This document shows positions 31,690 to 41,039 of a stretch of 46,349 nucleotides of DNA, piece by piece (position 1 is the stretch's first letter; each line of letters begins with the position of its first letter). The notes under the pieces were generated by a model that worked only from the letters and a program-made list of their open reading frames with translations, ran no database searches and had not been told where the DNA came from. This DNA is from RGIG1918 sp964570895 (lineage in GTDB: Bacteria; Cyanobacteriota; Vampirovibrionia; Gastranaerophilales; Gastranaerophilaceae), in contig CAZMZD010000012.1 of the NCBI GenBank assembly GCA_964570895.1, positions 1-46,349 of the forward strand, given 5' to 3'. Both the position numbers and the translations under genes were made by a program.

Positions 31690-33684
31690 TTATTTATCAA
31701 ATTCTCTAGTTTTAAAATAATTAAACAAAGATTTTTTATTTCCGCTTAATTTTTTAATTGCTTCTCCAATTTTTTCTTCTAAAGCTTCTTCGCCATCTTT
31801 CGCATATTGCCCAATGCAACCCGATATTAAATTGCCTTCTTTATCATATTTTGCAACAATATTTCCGGATTTTTTATCATACACGTTATAGCCTTCATCG
31901 CTTTTTGAAACCGATAAATTATAATCACTTAAAGTGTATTGAGGTTGCGCCTCTTCTTTTGTTTCTGTGGTTTTATCTGCACCAAAAATTTCAACAAGCG
32001 AATTTACAAGATAAGATTTAATCGGCTCTTTCATATCTTCGATATCGTTGCTTATATTGTCAATTGCAGACGCGACTTCACATTTTTCATACAATGTCCA
32101 ATCGCCGTTTTCATTTCTGTCCACTTGTTTATACATGTTTTGCGGGCAATGCACGTCCCAGATAAAATCGTTAAAGTCATTAAGTTCGTTTATGACTGCG
32201 TTTCCGTTTTCATCTGTTTCAAGTTTTGTATAATCCATACCGACATAGTAAGTTTTCCCTGCAATATCGTTTAACAGTAAATTAACAGGGTCAAGATATG
32301 CGTTAACGGAAGTTATTTTTGATTTATTTGCCTCAATTGCTTCTTTATTTTCTTCTACAAAGCTATTGTTAAATCCTTCGCCATCAAAAGATAGGCAATT
32401 ATCAATCGTGAGTTTGCTTGCGGTGTCGTTTGAGTTTTCTATTGTTGAAAACATCGCAAGGTTTCCGCCTTTTGAGTGCCCTGAAACCGTGAGATGTATG
32501 TCATCAGGGTTTGCGCTTTTTTCTTTAAGGATATATTCTTGCCTTTGGATGTATTCATAAGCTGCTTTTTGCATTTTTGTTGTTTCGTTTAAAGATTTTA
32601 CATTATCTTGCCAGCCTGCGCTTCCGATTGTTCCTTGGAACACGACAGTTGCATTGCCGATTAATTTGCCATCTTCGCCAAGTTTTCCGTAAGTTGTTGC
32701 ATTTATTCCGTTTTCAGGAATATCTGTGTTATCTAAAATAGTGAGCGAGGATAAATCTTCGCTTGATGAAACTTCGTTTAAAATATTTGCAATTGTTTCA
32801 AAATCTGCGGTTCCGAGTTTGTATTCTGTTTTAGCAAGCGCCAAAACGCCATCAGTTGTCACATTTCCGTTTTCATCAAATAAATTTTCTTCTCCGGTGT
32901 CTTTAATTTTCTGCTTTAAATCCTCTGTAATTTCACCTAATGTTTTACCTTTATTTTCTATGGTTGCAATACCTGTGTATGAAAGGTTGTTTAAAAGGAG
33001 CATATCTTTATTTGTCAGCCCGTTATATTCTTTTGTGTTTGAAATTTCAGTATCAGAAATTTCCCCAATTTCTTGTGCTTGGATTGCCTCATTTACAGCG
33101 CCAACAGCGGTATTTTGCAACAATGTCATATTAAAAGTTTTAAATTTGTTGAAAAATCCATCCACGCCTTTTGCTTTTTCTTTTGCAGTGCTAATATTTT
33201 CTTTTGTTAATTGTGGTTTAATTACCTCAAGTGCGTTATGGGCAAAGTCCTTTAGCGGGTCAATGTTGTCATGCCCTGAAGCGACAAGGTCTTCCGCTAA
33301 ATTTATTTTTTCAAAAACGCTATCAAAAGATTGAAAATTGTCTTCGTTTGGTTTGTAGATAGTATCAACAGTGTTTACGGTATCTTGAATTACATCCGTT
33401 CCTGTTTCTAAAAGGTTGCTTAAGTCATTGAGCGCGTTTGCTCCTTTGTCTACTGCGTATTCTTTTACATTGTCACCAAAATTTTTGCAGAGTTCATTCC
33501 ACTCTTTGCCAACATCCCCTCCTGTGAATGCGCATTCTGCCACTTCTTTTGTATCGACAAGGACGTCACAAACTGTGTGTGCCGCATTTTTTACGTTTTC
33601 AGCCTTTCCTGTAATAAAATCTTTGCCAAATTCAACTGCATTTGAGCCAAAATTTTTAATTCCATTCCAAATGCTTCCAAGCAT
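31690..33684 (-). CDS. Mbeg1-like (DUF2974) lipase/hydrolase
   Basis: 664 aa. An alpha/beta-hydrolase domain covers about residues 220-520: VVFQGT near 348, the nucleophile elbow SGHSKGGNLA with Ser404, Asp465 in NAYLDPVNLL and His512 in WDVHCPQ, a complete triad. Residues 1-200 are helical and Lys/Asp/Asn-rich with repeated K-N-A/D phrases and no signal peptide. DUF2974 members act on lipids or esters; the substrate here is unknown. AAGGA precedes the ATG by 9 nt. The long non-catalytic N-terminus suggests a delivery or regulatory part. Divergent from the metallopeptidase gene. Confidence 0.8.
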   Translation of the reverse strand: MLGSIWNGIKNFGSNAVEFGKDFITGKAENVKNAAHTVCDVLVDTKEVAECAFTGGDVGKEWNELCKNFGDNVKEYAVDKGANALNDLSNLLETGTDVIQDTVNTVDTIYKPNEDNFQSFDSVFEKINLAEDLVASGHDNIDPLKDFAHNALEVIKPQLTKENISTAKEKAKGVDGFFNKFKTFNMTLLQNTAVGAVNEAIQAQEIGEISDTEISNTKEYNGLTNKDMLLLNNLSYTGIATIENKGKTLGEITEDLKQKIKDTGEENLFDENGNVTTDGVLALAKTEYKLGTADFETIANILNEVSSSEDLSSLTILDNTDIPENGINATTYGKLGEDGKLIGNATVVFQGTIGSAGWQDNVKSLNETTKMQKAAYEYIQRQEYILKEKSANPDDIHLTVSGHSKGGNLAMFSTIENSNDTASKLTIDNCLSFDGEGFNNSFVEENKEAIEANKSKITSVNAYLDPVNLLLNDIAGKTYYVGMDYTKLETDENGNAVINELNDFNDFIWDVHCPQNMYKQVDRNENGDWTLYEKCEVASAIDNISNDIEDMKEPIKSYLVNSLVEIFGADKTTETKEEAQPQYTLSDYNLSVSKSDEGYNVYDKKSGNIVAKYDKEGNLISGCIGQYAKDGEEALEEKIGEAIKKLSGNKKSLFNYFKTREFDK

Positions 33685-33826
33685 ACGTAACTTTCCTTTT
33701 GTCAGTTATTTATTTGTTCGGCTGAAATTCGCTGAAACTTTAGCATTTGCGCCTAAATATTAAAAAATGTTAACTTTTCTTCAATCCGATTATGTTAAAA
33801 AACAAATTCACGTGTTTTAGTTTACT

Positions 33827-35746
33827 ATGCGAATACAAAAAATTGGAAATTTTGGTGCCCCGCCTTTAAAACGCGCAAATATAACAAAACCAAAAATGCT
33901 TTTTAAGGCTGATGAATTTAAAAAGGCTGAAAGCGAAAAGCTTACCTTTGCGCAAAAGCGGGCGCAGCTTTCAAAATTAAAAAATATCGGAATAAAAAAT
34001 TATTATAAAGCTCTTTTGCTTGAAGAAGATGAGTTTTGGCGTTTTGTTGATTTTTATGAAAACGAAGAAGAAAAGTCTGAACTTGCCCTAAAATACGCAA
34101 AGCTCGGTGTTGTTGAAGATGTGCTCTATACGCGTTTGCGCATAAATAAGGTTTCACCAGAGTATGCCCTTAAGGTAACTTCTTATGACAGCAAGCAATT
34201 AGATAGATACACAAAAATTTATAATAATCTTTATTCTGACTACACAATGGACGCAGCAGTTAGGCTTGAGGATAAAAAATTCGATAGGCTAACAAGCTTG
34301 CTTAATGAAGGGAATAGTCTGTATTCTGCCTACGACACAGCAAGCCTTGAAGATGAGCAATATGAAAAAGCGATGGAGCTTAAAGAAAAAGGCTTCAACC
34401 TTGCGTTTGTGGATAATGTTGTAAAAGATGAAGCAATTTTAAATATTGTAAATAGAGCCATTGAAGATGGAATTAATATAAAAACTGTAAATGCTGCATT
34501 TAAAAATATATTGGAATTTCAGAGTATAAAACAAAATGCAAAAAGAAAAAATTTAGACGATGTTCTTGTGGAAACTGCTCTTAAAAATACTTCAGGGTGC
34601 ATTATGGGCTATTTTGAAGATAACATCAAAAACGCTGATTGGCTCGGAACGTGTGCTTTTGATAGTGATTGCAAAGTTTCGGTGCAAGTGATAGATAGGG
34701 GCGATGAAAAAATACGATATGAGTATTCTTACGATAAAAACGGTAAAATTAAAGAAGCAACTTGCATAAATTCAAACAACAAAAGTGTTAAATTTTCTTT
34801 TGAAAATGAAGGTATAACTTCTGTTACTTGCGAGAATAATGAAAAAAAACTTGATGTCGATATAAAAAGCCCTGAATTTTTCTCTCTTTTTAGCACAAAG
34901 TTTGGAACAGAATGCGTAATGGATACTATCTTAAATGCAAAATCAGCACTATACTTGCATGATGGCGATTATAAAGACTTGAGCGCATTGCTTTTTGGCG
35001 CGAAAGATGAAAAATTATGCAAAGCGCAAAAAGAGTTTGAAGCAGAATTTCCAAATATAGAGCTTTTAACGGATAACAATATTGACCCAAAATATATAAC
35101 AAGACTGAAAAATATTTTAAAAACCCAGCCGCAACGCGAAATATCTAAAAAAATTATCCTCACTTCTTTAATGCCAAAGGGCGTGGCAGGTGAATTTATG
35201 CACACAGACGTAATTGGTGTATTTCCTGCTCAAAATATAGAATTTTTCGATATTTCAGTTTGCCACGAACTTCAACATCTTAAAGATTATACAACGGGTG
35301 TTAAATACGGGCAAAAGCGCGCCGGAGCCGCTTTAATTTATGATAAAAATATTTTTTCTGACAAAGACGGGCAAATTTTAAAAGGAAAAATTGAACTTAG
35401 TGGCGACAAAATATTTATTAAAGATTGTGATTTAAAATGCTTGATAGAAAAGCTTGTTTCGCGCTATGCAGCAACCGAGTCTGCTGAATTTATTGCAGAA
35501 ATCGGCGCTATGATGAGAAAAGGGGTTGTTGGAGCAAAAATTGAGAATGATGAAATAAAATATTCAATTAACAAAAAATACAAAAATACGAGCTTGAAAG
35601 ATTCTACAATCAACAAAGATGAATTTGCAAAACTTTTGAAACTATATTTGCTTCTTGGTGGAACGCCTGAATTTAACGACAATTTTATTAAAAGTGGCGA
35701 AGTTATTACACTAACACAAAAAGATGTAATGGAAGCTGATTTATAG
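33827..35746 (+). CDS. HExxH zinc metallopeptidase-like effector candidate
   Basis: 639 aa. A short N-terminal tag MRIQKIGNFG and KPKMLFKA is followed by helical repeats (about 45-235; units such as EDEQYEKAMELKEKGFNLAF and EDKKFDRLTSLLNEGNSLYS), a beta-rich middle (about 275-345) and a C-terminal catalytic region: CHELQHLKD with His480, Glu481 and His484, and 70 residues later ATESAEFIAEIGAMM, where Glu554 or Glu558 could be the third zinc ligand. This spacing resembles gluzincins of the lethal-factor type. No signal peptide. Function and target unknown. Confidence 0.7.
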   Translation: MRIQKIGNFGAPPLKRANITKPKMLFKADEFKKAESEKLTFAQKRAQLSKLKNIGIKNYYKALLLEEDEFWRFVDFYENEEEKSELALKYAKLGVVEDVLYTRLRINKVSPEYALKVTSYDSKQLDRYTKIYNNLYSDYTMDAAVRLEDKKFDRLTSLLNEGNSLYSAYDTASLEDEQYEKAMELKEKGFNLAFVDNVVKDEAILNIVNRAIEDGINIKTVNAAFKNILEFQSIKQNAKRKNLDDVLVETALKNTSGCIMGYFEDNIKNADWLGTCAFDSDCKVSVQVIDRGDEKIRYEYSYDKNGKIKEATCINSNNKSVKFSFENEGITSVTCENNEKKLDVDIKSPEFFSLFSTKFGTECVMDTILNAKSALYLHDGDYKDLSALLFGAKDEKLCKAQKEFEAEFPNIELLTDNNIDPKYITRLKNILKTQPQREISKKIILTSLMPKGVAGEFMHTDVIGVFPAQNIEFFDISVCHELQHLKDYTTGVKYGQKRAGAALIYDKNIFSDKDGQILKGKIELSGDKIFIKDCDLKCLIEKLVSRYAATESAEFIAEIGAMMRKGVVGAKIENDEIKYSINKKYKNTSLKDSTINKDEFAKLLKLYLLLGGTPEFNDNFIKSGEVITLTQKDVMEADL

Positions 35747-35750
35747 AGAA

Positions 35751-36563
35751 TTATTCAATTGGCATTTTAACCCAAGAACTTGGCACGATATGCTTGTATG
35801 ATTTTGGTTTATCGTTAAACCATTTTTCCGGCGCCATAATTATTTTTTCTTTGTTTTTGTTTAAATATGCGCTAAGCCAAGTAAAAGTCGAATTTGCAAT
35901 AATATTGTGCTTGCAATTTTGCACAAAATATAAATCTTCTTGCCAATTTGCTGTGTCCATATAGCAAAATTCGCTTTCCCCTAAAAACTTCTTCGCTCGT
36001 TCTATTTCATCTGAAAACACGTAAAATTTGCAATCAGGATGTTTTTCTTTAATATAGTTTATGCAATTTTCGTAATATTTTTTAGTGCAAATGCCGTCAA
36101 AATAAGGGTTCCCTACGTAATCCCCAAGCCTTACGGAGATTGAAACAGAATTTGTGTTTTTAATTTCTTCAAGCATTTCCGGATTTTTTATAAAAGAATA
36201 ATCTTTGAATGTGAAAAGTTTATGCACGTCATCTTTATAATTTTCAAAATATTTTTCGCTTTGAAAATACCCTTTTATATATGCGCTTTTTTTAATTTCT
36301 CTAAAATCGAAAGATAGCCTTTGTTCGCCAAAATAAGACCTGTTAAAAAGTCCTCTTCTATCAAGCTCTTTTATTTCTTCTTTTGTTGCATATTTTAAAT
36401 CTATGTTAAAATTTCCAAGTTCAAAATTTCTGAGTTTATCCTCTTGAACTTCTGCTATATTAAGCAATAATTCGGCACCCAATTTTTTTGCAAGAGAATA
36501 TCCTGCCATATATTGAAAAAATTGGTTTCCTACTCCACCCATTATATGTGTTATGATTTTCAT
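35751..36563 (-). CDS. Glycosyltransferase family 11 (alpha-1,2-fucosyltransferase-like)
   Basis: 270 aa. GT11 landmarks: N-terminal THIMGGVGNQFFQYMAGYSL, central ISVRLGDYVGNPYFDG (equivalent of HxRRGDY), and NIIANSTFTWLSAYLN near the C-terminus. These enzymes add GDP-fucose to galactose in LPS, capsule or glycan structures, often mimicking host glycans. The central motif differs from the canonical one (Ser for His, Leu for the second Arg). Single gene between convergent and divergent accessory genes, 4 bp from the metallopeptidase stop. Confidence 0.88.
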   Translation of the reverse strand: MKIITHIMGGVGNQFFQYMAGYSLAKKLGAELLLNIAEVQEDKLRNFELGNFNIDLKYATKEEIKELDRRGLFNRSYFGEQRLSFDFREIKKSAYIKGYFQSEKYFENYKDDVHKLFTFKDYSFIKNPEMLEEIKNTNSVSISVRLGDYVGNPYFDGICTKKYYENCINYIKEKHPDCKFYVFSDEIERAKKFLGESEFCYMDTANWQEDLYFVQNCKHNIIANSTFTWLSAYLNKNKEKIIMAPEKWFNDKPKSYKHIVPSSWVKMPIE

Positions 36564-36639
36564 ATTTTAATTGTAGCATTTTATTTTATACGGGCAATTA
36601 TTTTTTATTCTTGGTTTTTATAAAAATAAGGAATATTTT

Positions 36640-37044
36640 ATGGCTGTTAATTCTGTGCAACAATTGAACAATCTAGGCAATGCGGATTTTAAGCTTTCGC
36701 TTGCGCCCGCTTGTCAAAAAGCTAGTTATCTTGCAAGCGGCGCTGATTATTATGTGCCTCAAAACACTGAAAATGCAGAAGTGCAAGAAAAACATTCAAA
36801 GAAAAAGAGCGCACTATTTTTTATTGCTTCTGCGCTTGGGCTTGTTGCAATTTGTGGTTTTATGCCTGAAATTCGCTCCGGTCTTTCAAAAATCGGCTGC
36901 TTCAAAGATATTTACGATTTGCAAAAATTAGAAAAAAGTGATAAATTTTTAAGTAATTTAAAACGTGGTTTTATGGAAACCGTGGGCTTCATCTCGGATA
37001 AAGCAATGGCGCTTAGAACAAGTTTTAAAACGCGAAAAATGTAA
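36640..37044 (+). CDS. Small membrane-anchored protein, unknown
   Basis: 134 aa with one predicted transmembrane helix (about 55-76, SALFFIASALGLVAICGF) after a basic KHSKKK stretch. The C-terminus is basic (KTRKM). No family recognised. AAGGA precedes the ATG by 7 nt. 12 bp from the next gene, probably one transcript. Confidence 0.65.
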   Translation: MAVNSVQQLNNLGNADFKLSLAPACQKASYLASGADYYVPQNTENAEVQEKHSKKKSALFFIASALGLVAICGFMPEIRSGLSKIGCFKDIYDLQKLEKSDKFLSNLKRGFMETVGFISDKAMALRTSFKTRKM

Positions 37045-37056
37045 TTTTGAATTAGT

Positions 37057-38046
37057 ATGCTTAAAATTGATGACTTTTTGTATTCTGATATTGCGGGTGC
37101 TTGCGAAAACCCAATTTTGCGTGCAATAAAATCAAAAATTTCCGCACCTTTTTTTCGTTTAAAATATTCCATTAACCATATTCTTCCGTGCCGCATGAAA
37201 TTTATGCAGGATATTCACCTTGCACTATCTGATAATGAAATCAAAACTTATGCAGAGCTAACTTTTGTTAAAAACACCGCTAAAATACTTTTTTCAAATT
37301 TTATGACAATGGAAAATTCATCTGAAATTTTGGCTAAATTTCTTAATTATATTCATGAAAAATATTCAGGGCTTAAAGAAGCGGTTTTTTACATAACCTT
37401 ATTTGATAGCGATATAGAGGTTATCAATGTTTTTTTAAACAGTGCAAAATTTAAAAAAATAGCTTCCCTGAATTATTACGATGTCAAAATGGAGCTTCAA
37501 AATTACATTCCGCCAAATTATTTTAAAAAATATATTTCATCTTATTCAGATTATGTTTCAGATTTACATAATTATTCTTTAAACCAAATACAAAAAATTT
37601 ATTTTATAAAAAATGCATCTGAAATTGACTCTGAATATGGCGCTTTAGCAAATGTGCAAGCGTATGTTATGGAAAACCCTGAAAACGATGCAATTCTCTC
37701 TGCTTTTAGGATTATAGATGAAGGCGAAAATAACTATACGCTTGAGATTATTGCAAATAAAAGTTATGTAAGTTTTGCGTCGGATATAGTTAAATATGCA
37801 AATTATGTTCTTGCAAAACGCAATAAAAACTATTCTTTAAAGCTTTCAATTAATTCTGCTTGTTTAGTTTTTAAAGATTTAAAAACTCAAGCCGAGGAAA
37901 ACAAGTTCCGGCTTTTGTTCTCCAAATCTATTTTTGCAAAAGATTATCTAAACAGAGTGAAAAATTCCGAATCAGTTGAGGGTTTTCAGCTTTCTTTTGG
38001 AGATAGAAGCCCCGCTTATCAATCTTTGTGTAAATTTGAAAATTAA
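37057..38046 (+). CDS. Unknown protein with weak GNAT-like features
   Basis: 329 aa, no confident family. A stretch at about 110-145 (VFYITLFDSDIEVINVFLN then AKFKKIASLNYYDVKM) has the cadence of a GNAT acetyltransferase C-terminal fold (loop, helix, 'GF-K-I' strand), and a second weaker unit may follow near 245-290, as in tandem GNATs. No acetyl-CoA signature is clear. Stop codon overlaps that of the convergent patatin gene by 4 bp. Confidence 0.6.
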   Translation: MLKIDDFLYSDIAGACENPILRAIKSKISAPFFRLKYSINHILPCRMKFMQDIHLALSDNEIKTYAELTFVKNTAKILFSNFMTMENSSEILAKFLNYIHEKYSGLKEAVFYITLFDSDIEVINVFLNSAKFKKIASLNYYDVKMELQNYIPPNYFKKYISSYSDYVSDLHNYSLNQIQKIYFIKNASEIDSEYGALANVQAYVMENPENDAILSAFRIIDEGENNYTLEIIANKSYVSFASDIVKYANYVLAKRNKNYSLKLSINSACLVFKDLKTQAEENKFRLLFSKSIFAKDYLNRVKNSESVEGFQLSFGDRSPAYQSLCKFEN

Positions 38047-39206
38047 GAAATTTTACTTATCAAACTTGCTAGTTTTTTAGATAAATATTCAGCATTTTGA
38101 AGAGTGTGCCTTGCCCCAAAAAGCCCGCTTTTTTCTTGATAAGAAGTTGTAAATGAGTTTTTAAACTCAATTATTTCTTCAAAATAAGCTAAATCTATAT
38201 ATTTTTTGTATTCACAAAGATACGCAAGAGTTTCGAAAAGCCTGTCTTTTGCAAGTTTATAATATTTTTTATTTACAAATTTTTCAATTTCTTTTAAGTG
38301 AGCACGCAATGTGCCGTAATGTCCGTCTATAACTTGCCTTTTTTTTGGGTATTCATATTTAAAATAATCATGGGTTGTTTTGTAGCCTTCTTCAATAAGC
38401 TTGCTTCTTTGCTCTTTGTTTATCATAAAATCGAGCACGCCAATTCCGGTTGAGTTTATTTTTATGTAATCAAATTTATCGCGAAAGCCGTATAAATCTA
38501 TAATGAAGTCTGTGGCAAAGCCTGTAATTGTGTTATATACAGAGTTAATGTAGGAAATTCCGGAGTCTATTTTTGCGCTTTTTTCGTTGTCTTCAAGTCT
38601 GAATTCGAGAATTTTTCTGTCTTTTGGGCAAAGGTTTTTGCTAATTCTCCAAAGTGGCCAACTTTTGATAAGGTCGCCATCGACAAGATATTTCCCGTTG
38701 TATTCAACAGGCTTAAAAAACCCGGGGATTGAAACAGAAGCCCTTATGGCGTATGCTATTTCGACATCTGGGGTGCATTCTTTTGAAAATTCATGATATG
38801 TTGAATCTGATAAATTGACAGATAAAACAACCAATTTTTTATCTAAATCGCTAAATCTGACAGGCGGGTTTTTACCTTCAGTATAATTTTCGCCATAAAA
38901 TTTCTTTTCGATTAATTCTTTAATCCAATTTTGGAAATAATCACCTTTTGTGATGGCAAAAACTTTTAAAATGTCAATATTAATATCTCTAAAAATATCA
39001 AAATTTGTTTTGTAAAACAGCTCTTTTAATTCTTCCGTGGTGTAACCAATTGTGTAAAGAGCTGCAAAAACCGCGCCAACAGAAGAGCCTGCGCAGCCGT
39101 CTATTTCAATTCCAAGTTCGTTTAATGCTTGAACGGCGCCAACGTATGCTGTGCCTCTAATTCCGCCACCGCCAAATATGCAAAAATATTTCTTTTCGTC
39201 TTTCAT
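38043..39206 (-). CDS. Patatin-like phospholipase
   Basis: 387 aa acyl hydrolase with a Ser-Asp dyad. GGGGIRG at 12-18 (oxyanion hole), GSSVG at 40-44 with nucleophile Ser42, and DGD at 176-178 with catalytic Asp176 are all present; family homologues cleave phospholipid acyl chains. No signal peptide. It starts 1 nt after the motB stop, so it is co-transcribed and coupled with motA-motB, an unusual partner. Some patatins are secreted toxins (ExoU type) and others maintain membranes; sequence alone does not decide. Confidence 0.87.
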   Translation of the reverse strand: MKDEKKYFCIFGGGGIRGTAYVGAVQALNELGIEIDGCAGSSVGAVFAALYTIGYTTEELKELFYKTNFDIFRDINIDILKVFAITKGDYFQNWIKELIEKKFYGENYTEGKNPPVRFSDLDKKLVVLSVNLSDSTYHEFSKECTPDVEIAYAIRASVSIPGFFKPVEYNGKYLVDGDLIKSWPLWRISKNLCPKDRKILEFRLEDNEKSAKIDSGISYINSVYNTITGFATDFIIDLYGFRDKFDYIKINSTGIGVLDFMINKEQRSKLIEEGYKTTHDYFKYEYPKKRQVIDGHYGTLRAHLKEIEKFVNKKYYKLAKDRLFETLAYLCEYKKYIDLAYFEEIIEFKNSFTTSYQEKSGLFGARHTLQNAEYLSKKLASLISKIS

Positions 39207-39207
39207 T

Positions 39208-40200
39208 TTATTGTTTCATAAAGCTTGGAGCATATTTGCTTCTGGCTTCTTCTTTGTATAATCTGTAATTTTCGTTTTCTAAATTGTTTTTAATTTCGAT
39301 AGATTCTTTTGTTGGGTTTATTATCGCTGGGGAGGTTAAATCTTTATTTTCAATGATGTTGCTTGCGTCTTTTTTTGCGTAATTGCTTTTTATGTTTTTA
39401 GTTTTTGATTTTTTCTCAAGTAGAGATAATATATCGTTGTTTTGCAGAGCTTTGTTTCTGTTTCTTAAAACAACAATTTCAATTCTTCTGTTTTTCGCGC
39501 TTGTTGGGTCTTTGGCGTCAATTGGAACAGTGTCTGCGTAACCTACTGACACAAAGTTTTTAGGGCTCATTGCAAAGTTGTCTATAAAGAAATTAATAAC
39601 CGCAGAGCTTCTTGCGCCTGAAAGTTCCCAATTGCTTGGATATTGGCTTCTTGGGCCGGTTGGAAGAGAGTCTGTATGCCCTTCAACCCTAATTAAGTGA
39701 ATTTGAAATCTTGAAAATATTGCATGGCCCACTTCTGTAAGAACTTTTCTTGCAGCAGGGTTTATTCTTGCGCTGTTTGAATCGAAATATAGAATGTTTT
39801 CAGGAAGCCTGATTGTTAAGCCTTTGTTGTCGATAATTGTTTTAACGCCATCAAGCTTAAACCCGTCAATTTCGCTTTTTATTTCGCTATACGCTGTTTC
39901 TTCGTATTTTGTGCTTATATATTCAAGCATAAGCGGGTTGGGTTCGTCCCCTGAACCTACATTATCTAAAAGAGAAGGATTTTCTGTTCCGGTGAGCACG
40001 CCTTCTTGACCTTGAAGAAGCGAATTTCTTGAAAACGCCAAGCGGATTGTTTCTTCAAGCTTTTTAAACTCATTTACATCTGTTTGAGATAGAGCATATA
40101 ACACAACAAACGTGGCAAACAAGAGCGTCATAAAATCTGCGTATGACACAAGCCAACGTTCTAGGTTTTCATGATCTTCAGCTTTTTTCTTTTTTGCCAA
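39208..40200 (-). CDS. motB: Flagellar motor stator protein MotB
   Basis: 330 aa. One transmembrane helix (about 18-40, LVSYADFMTLLFATFVVLYA) with the proton-binding Asp22, then an OmpA-like peptidoglycan-binding domain (FDSNSARINPAARKVL, EGHTDSLP, LSGARSSAVI, NRRIEIVV). A Lys/Asn-rich tail (about 250-330) is an extension. Start is TTG 40200, immediately after the motA stop, with GAGGA 4 nt upstream. Anchors the stator to the cell wall. Confidence 0.95.
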   Translation of the reverse strand: MAKKKKAEDHENLERWLVSYADFMTLLFATFVVLYALSQTDVNEFKKLEETIRLAFSRNSLLQGQEGVLTGTENPSLLDNVGSGDEPNPLMLEYISTKYEETAYSEIKSEIDGFKLDGVKTIIDNKGLTIRLPENILYFDSNSARINPAARKVLTEVGHAIFSRFQIHLIRVEGHTDSLPTGPRSQYPSNWELSGARSSAVINFFIDNFAMSPKNFVSVGYADTVPIDAKDPTSAKNRRIEIVVLRNRNKALQNNDILSLLEKKSKTKNIKSNYAKKDASNIIENKDLTSPAIINPTKESIEIKNNLENENYRLYKEEARSKYAPSFMKQ

Positions 40201-40974
40201 TTAGTCCTCTTTACTTTTGCTTACTGCTTTTTCGTCAATGATGTATGCGCTTAACTTTCTTTCGATAAACGCAGGGCTTTCGCCTGCTTGGATTGCCATA
40301 ACGCCTTCCACAATAATTTCTTTTGCTTTAAAAACTTCAGCATATTTTACTTTGATTCTTGTTGAAAATGGAATTGTCCATAAGTTAGCAACAAAAAGAC
40401 CGTAAATTGTTGCAACGAAGGCAACCGCAATACCTGCGCCTAATTTTGAAGGGTCTGTCAAATTCTGCATAACTTGGATTAAGCCCATAACGGCACCAAT
40501 GATACCAAGGGTTGGTGCGTAACCGCCCGCAGATTCCCAAACTTTCGCGCCGGTTGCAACGTAATTTTCAAGCTCGCTCACTTGTGCTTCTAAAATGCTT
40601 TTAACAAGCGCAGGGTCAGCGCCATCGGCAACTGCTTCAAGCCCCGTTGTAAGAAGCGGGTCAGAAGCACTTTTTGCAAGTTTTTCTAAAGCCACAACGC
40701 CTTCTTTTCTTGCTTTTTGGCTAAACTCAACAATTTCTGCAATAAGTGGCTCAAATTTTGGTGGCATCATAAAATAAACAACTTTTAAAAGCTTAATCGC
40801 TGTTGCAAGTTTTCCGACAGGGAAACTTAAAATAACGGCCCCTAACGTACCGCCCACAACAATGAAAGCCGCTGTAATTTGCATAATCTGGCCAACGTTT
40901 CCGCCTTCCATTATCATTCCGATAAGAATCATTGATACGCCAAAAACTGTGCCTATTACTGCAAATATATCCAT
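40201..40974 (-). CDS. motA: Flagellar motor stator protein MotA
   Basis: 257 aa, four transmembrane helices: residues 5-22, 28-50, and a pair near 150-170 and 180-205 (YAPTLGIIGAVMGLIQVM, GIAVAFVATIYGLFVANLW). The cytoplasmic loop with the FliG-contacting charges lies between. With MotB forms the ion channel that drives rotation. GGAG is 6 nt before the ATG. A good promoter lies upstream. Confidence 0.95.
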   Translation of the reverse strand: MDIFAVIGTVFGVSMILIGMIMEGGNVGQIMQITAAFIVVGGTLGAVILSFPVGKLATAIKLLKVVYFMMPPKFEPLIAEIVEFSQKARKEGVVALEKLAKSASDPLLTTGLEAVADGADPALVKSILEAQVSELENYVATGAKVWESAGGYAPTLGIIGAVMGLIQVMQNLTDPSKLGAGIAVAFVATIYGLFVANLWTIPFSTRIKVKYAEVFKAKEIIVEGVMAIQAGESPAFIERKLSAYIIDEKAVSKSKED

Positions 40975-40998
40975 TGTTTTCTCCGTCTTTTTTATTTT

Positions 40999-41027
40999 AT
41001 TATATATAAAAACCCTGATATACTCAA
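40999..41027 (-). promoter_or_regulatory. motA promoter
   Basis: TTGAGT (41022-41027), 17-bp spacer, perfect TATAAT (40999-41004), with the motA ATG 25 nt downstream of the -10. It lies directly downstream of flhB, giving motA-motB-patatin its own start. Confidence 0.7.
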
Positions 41028-41039
41028 GTTTTTAATTTT

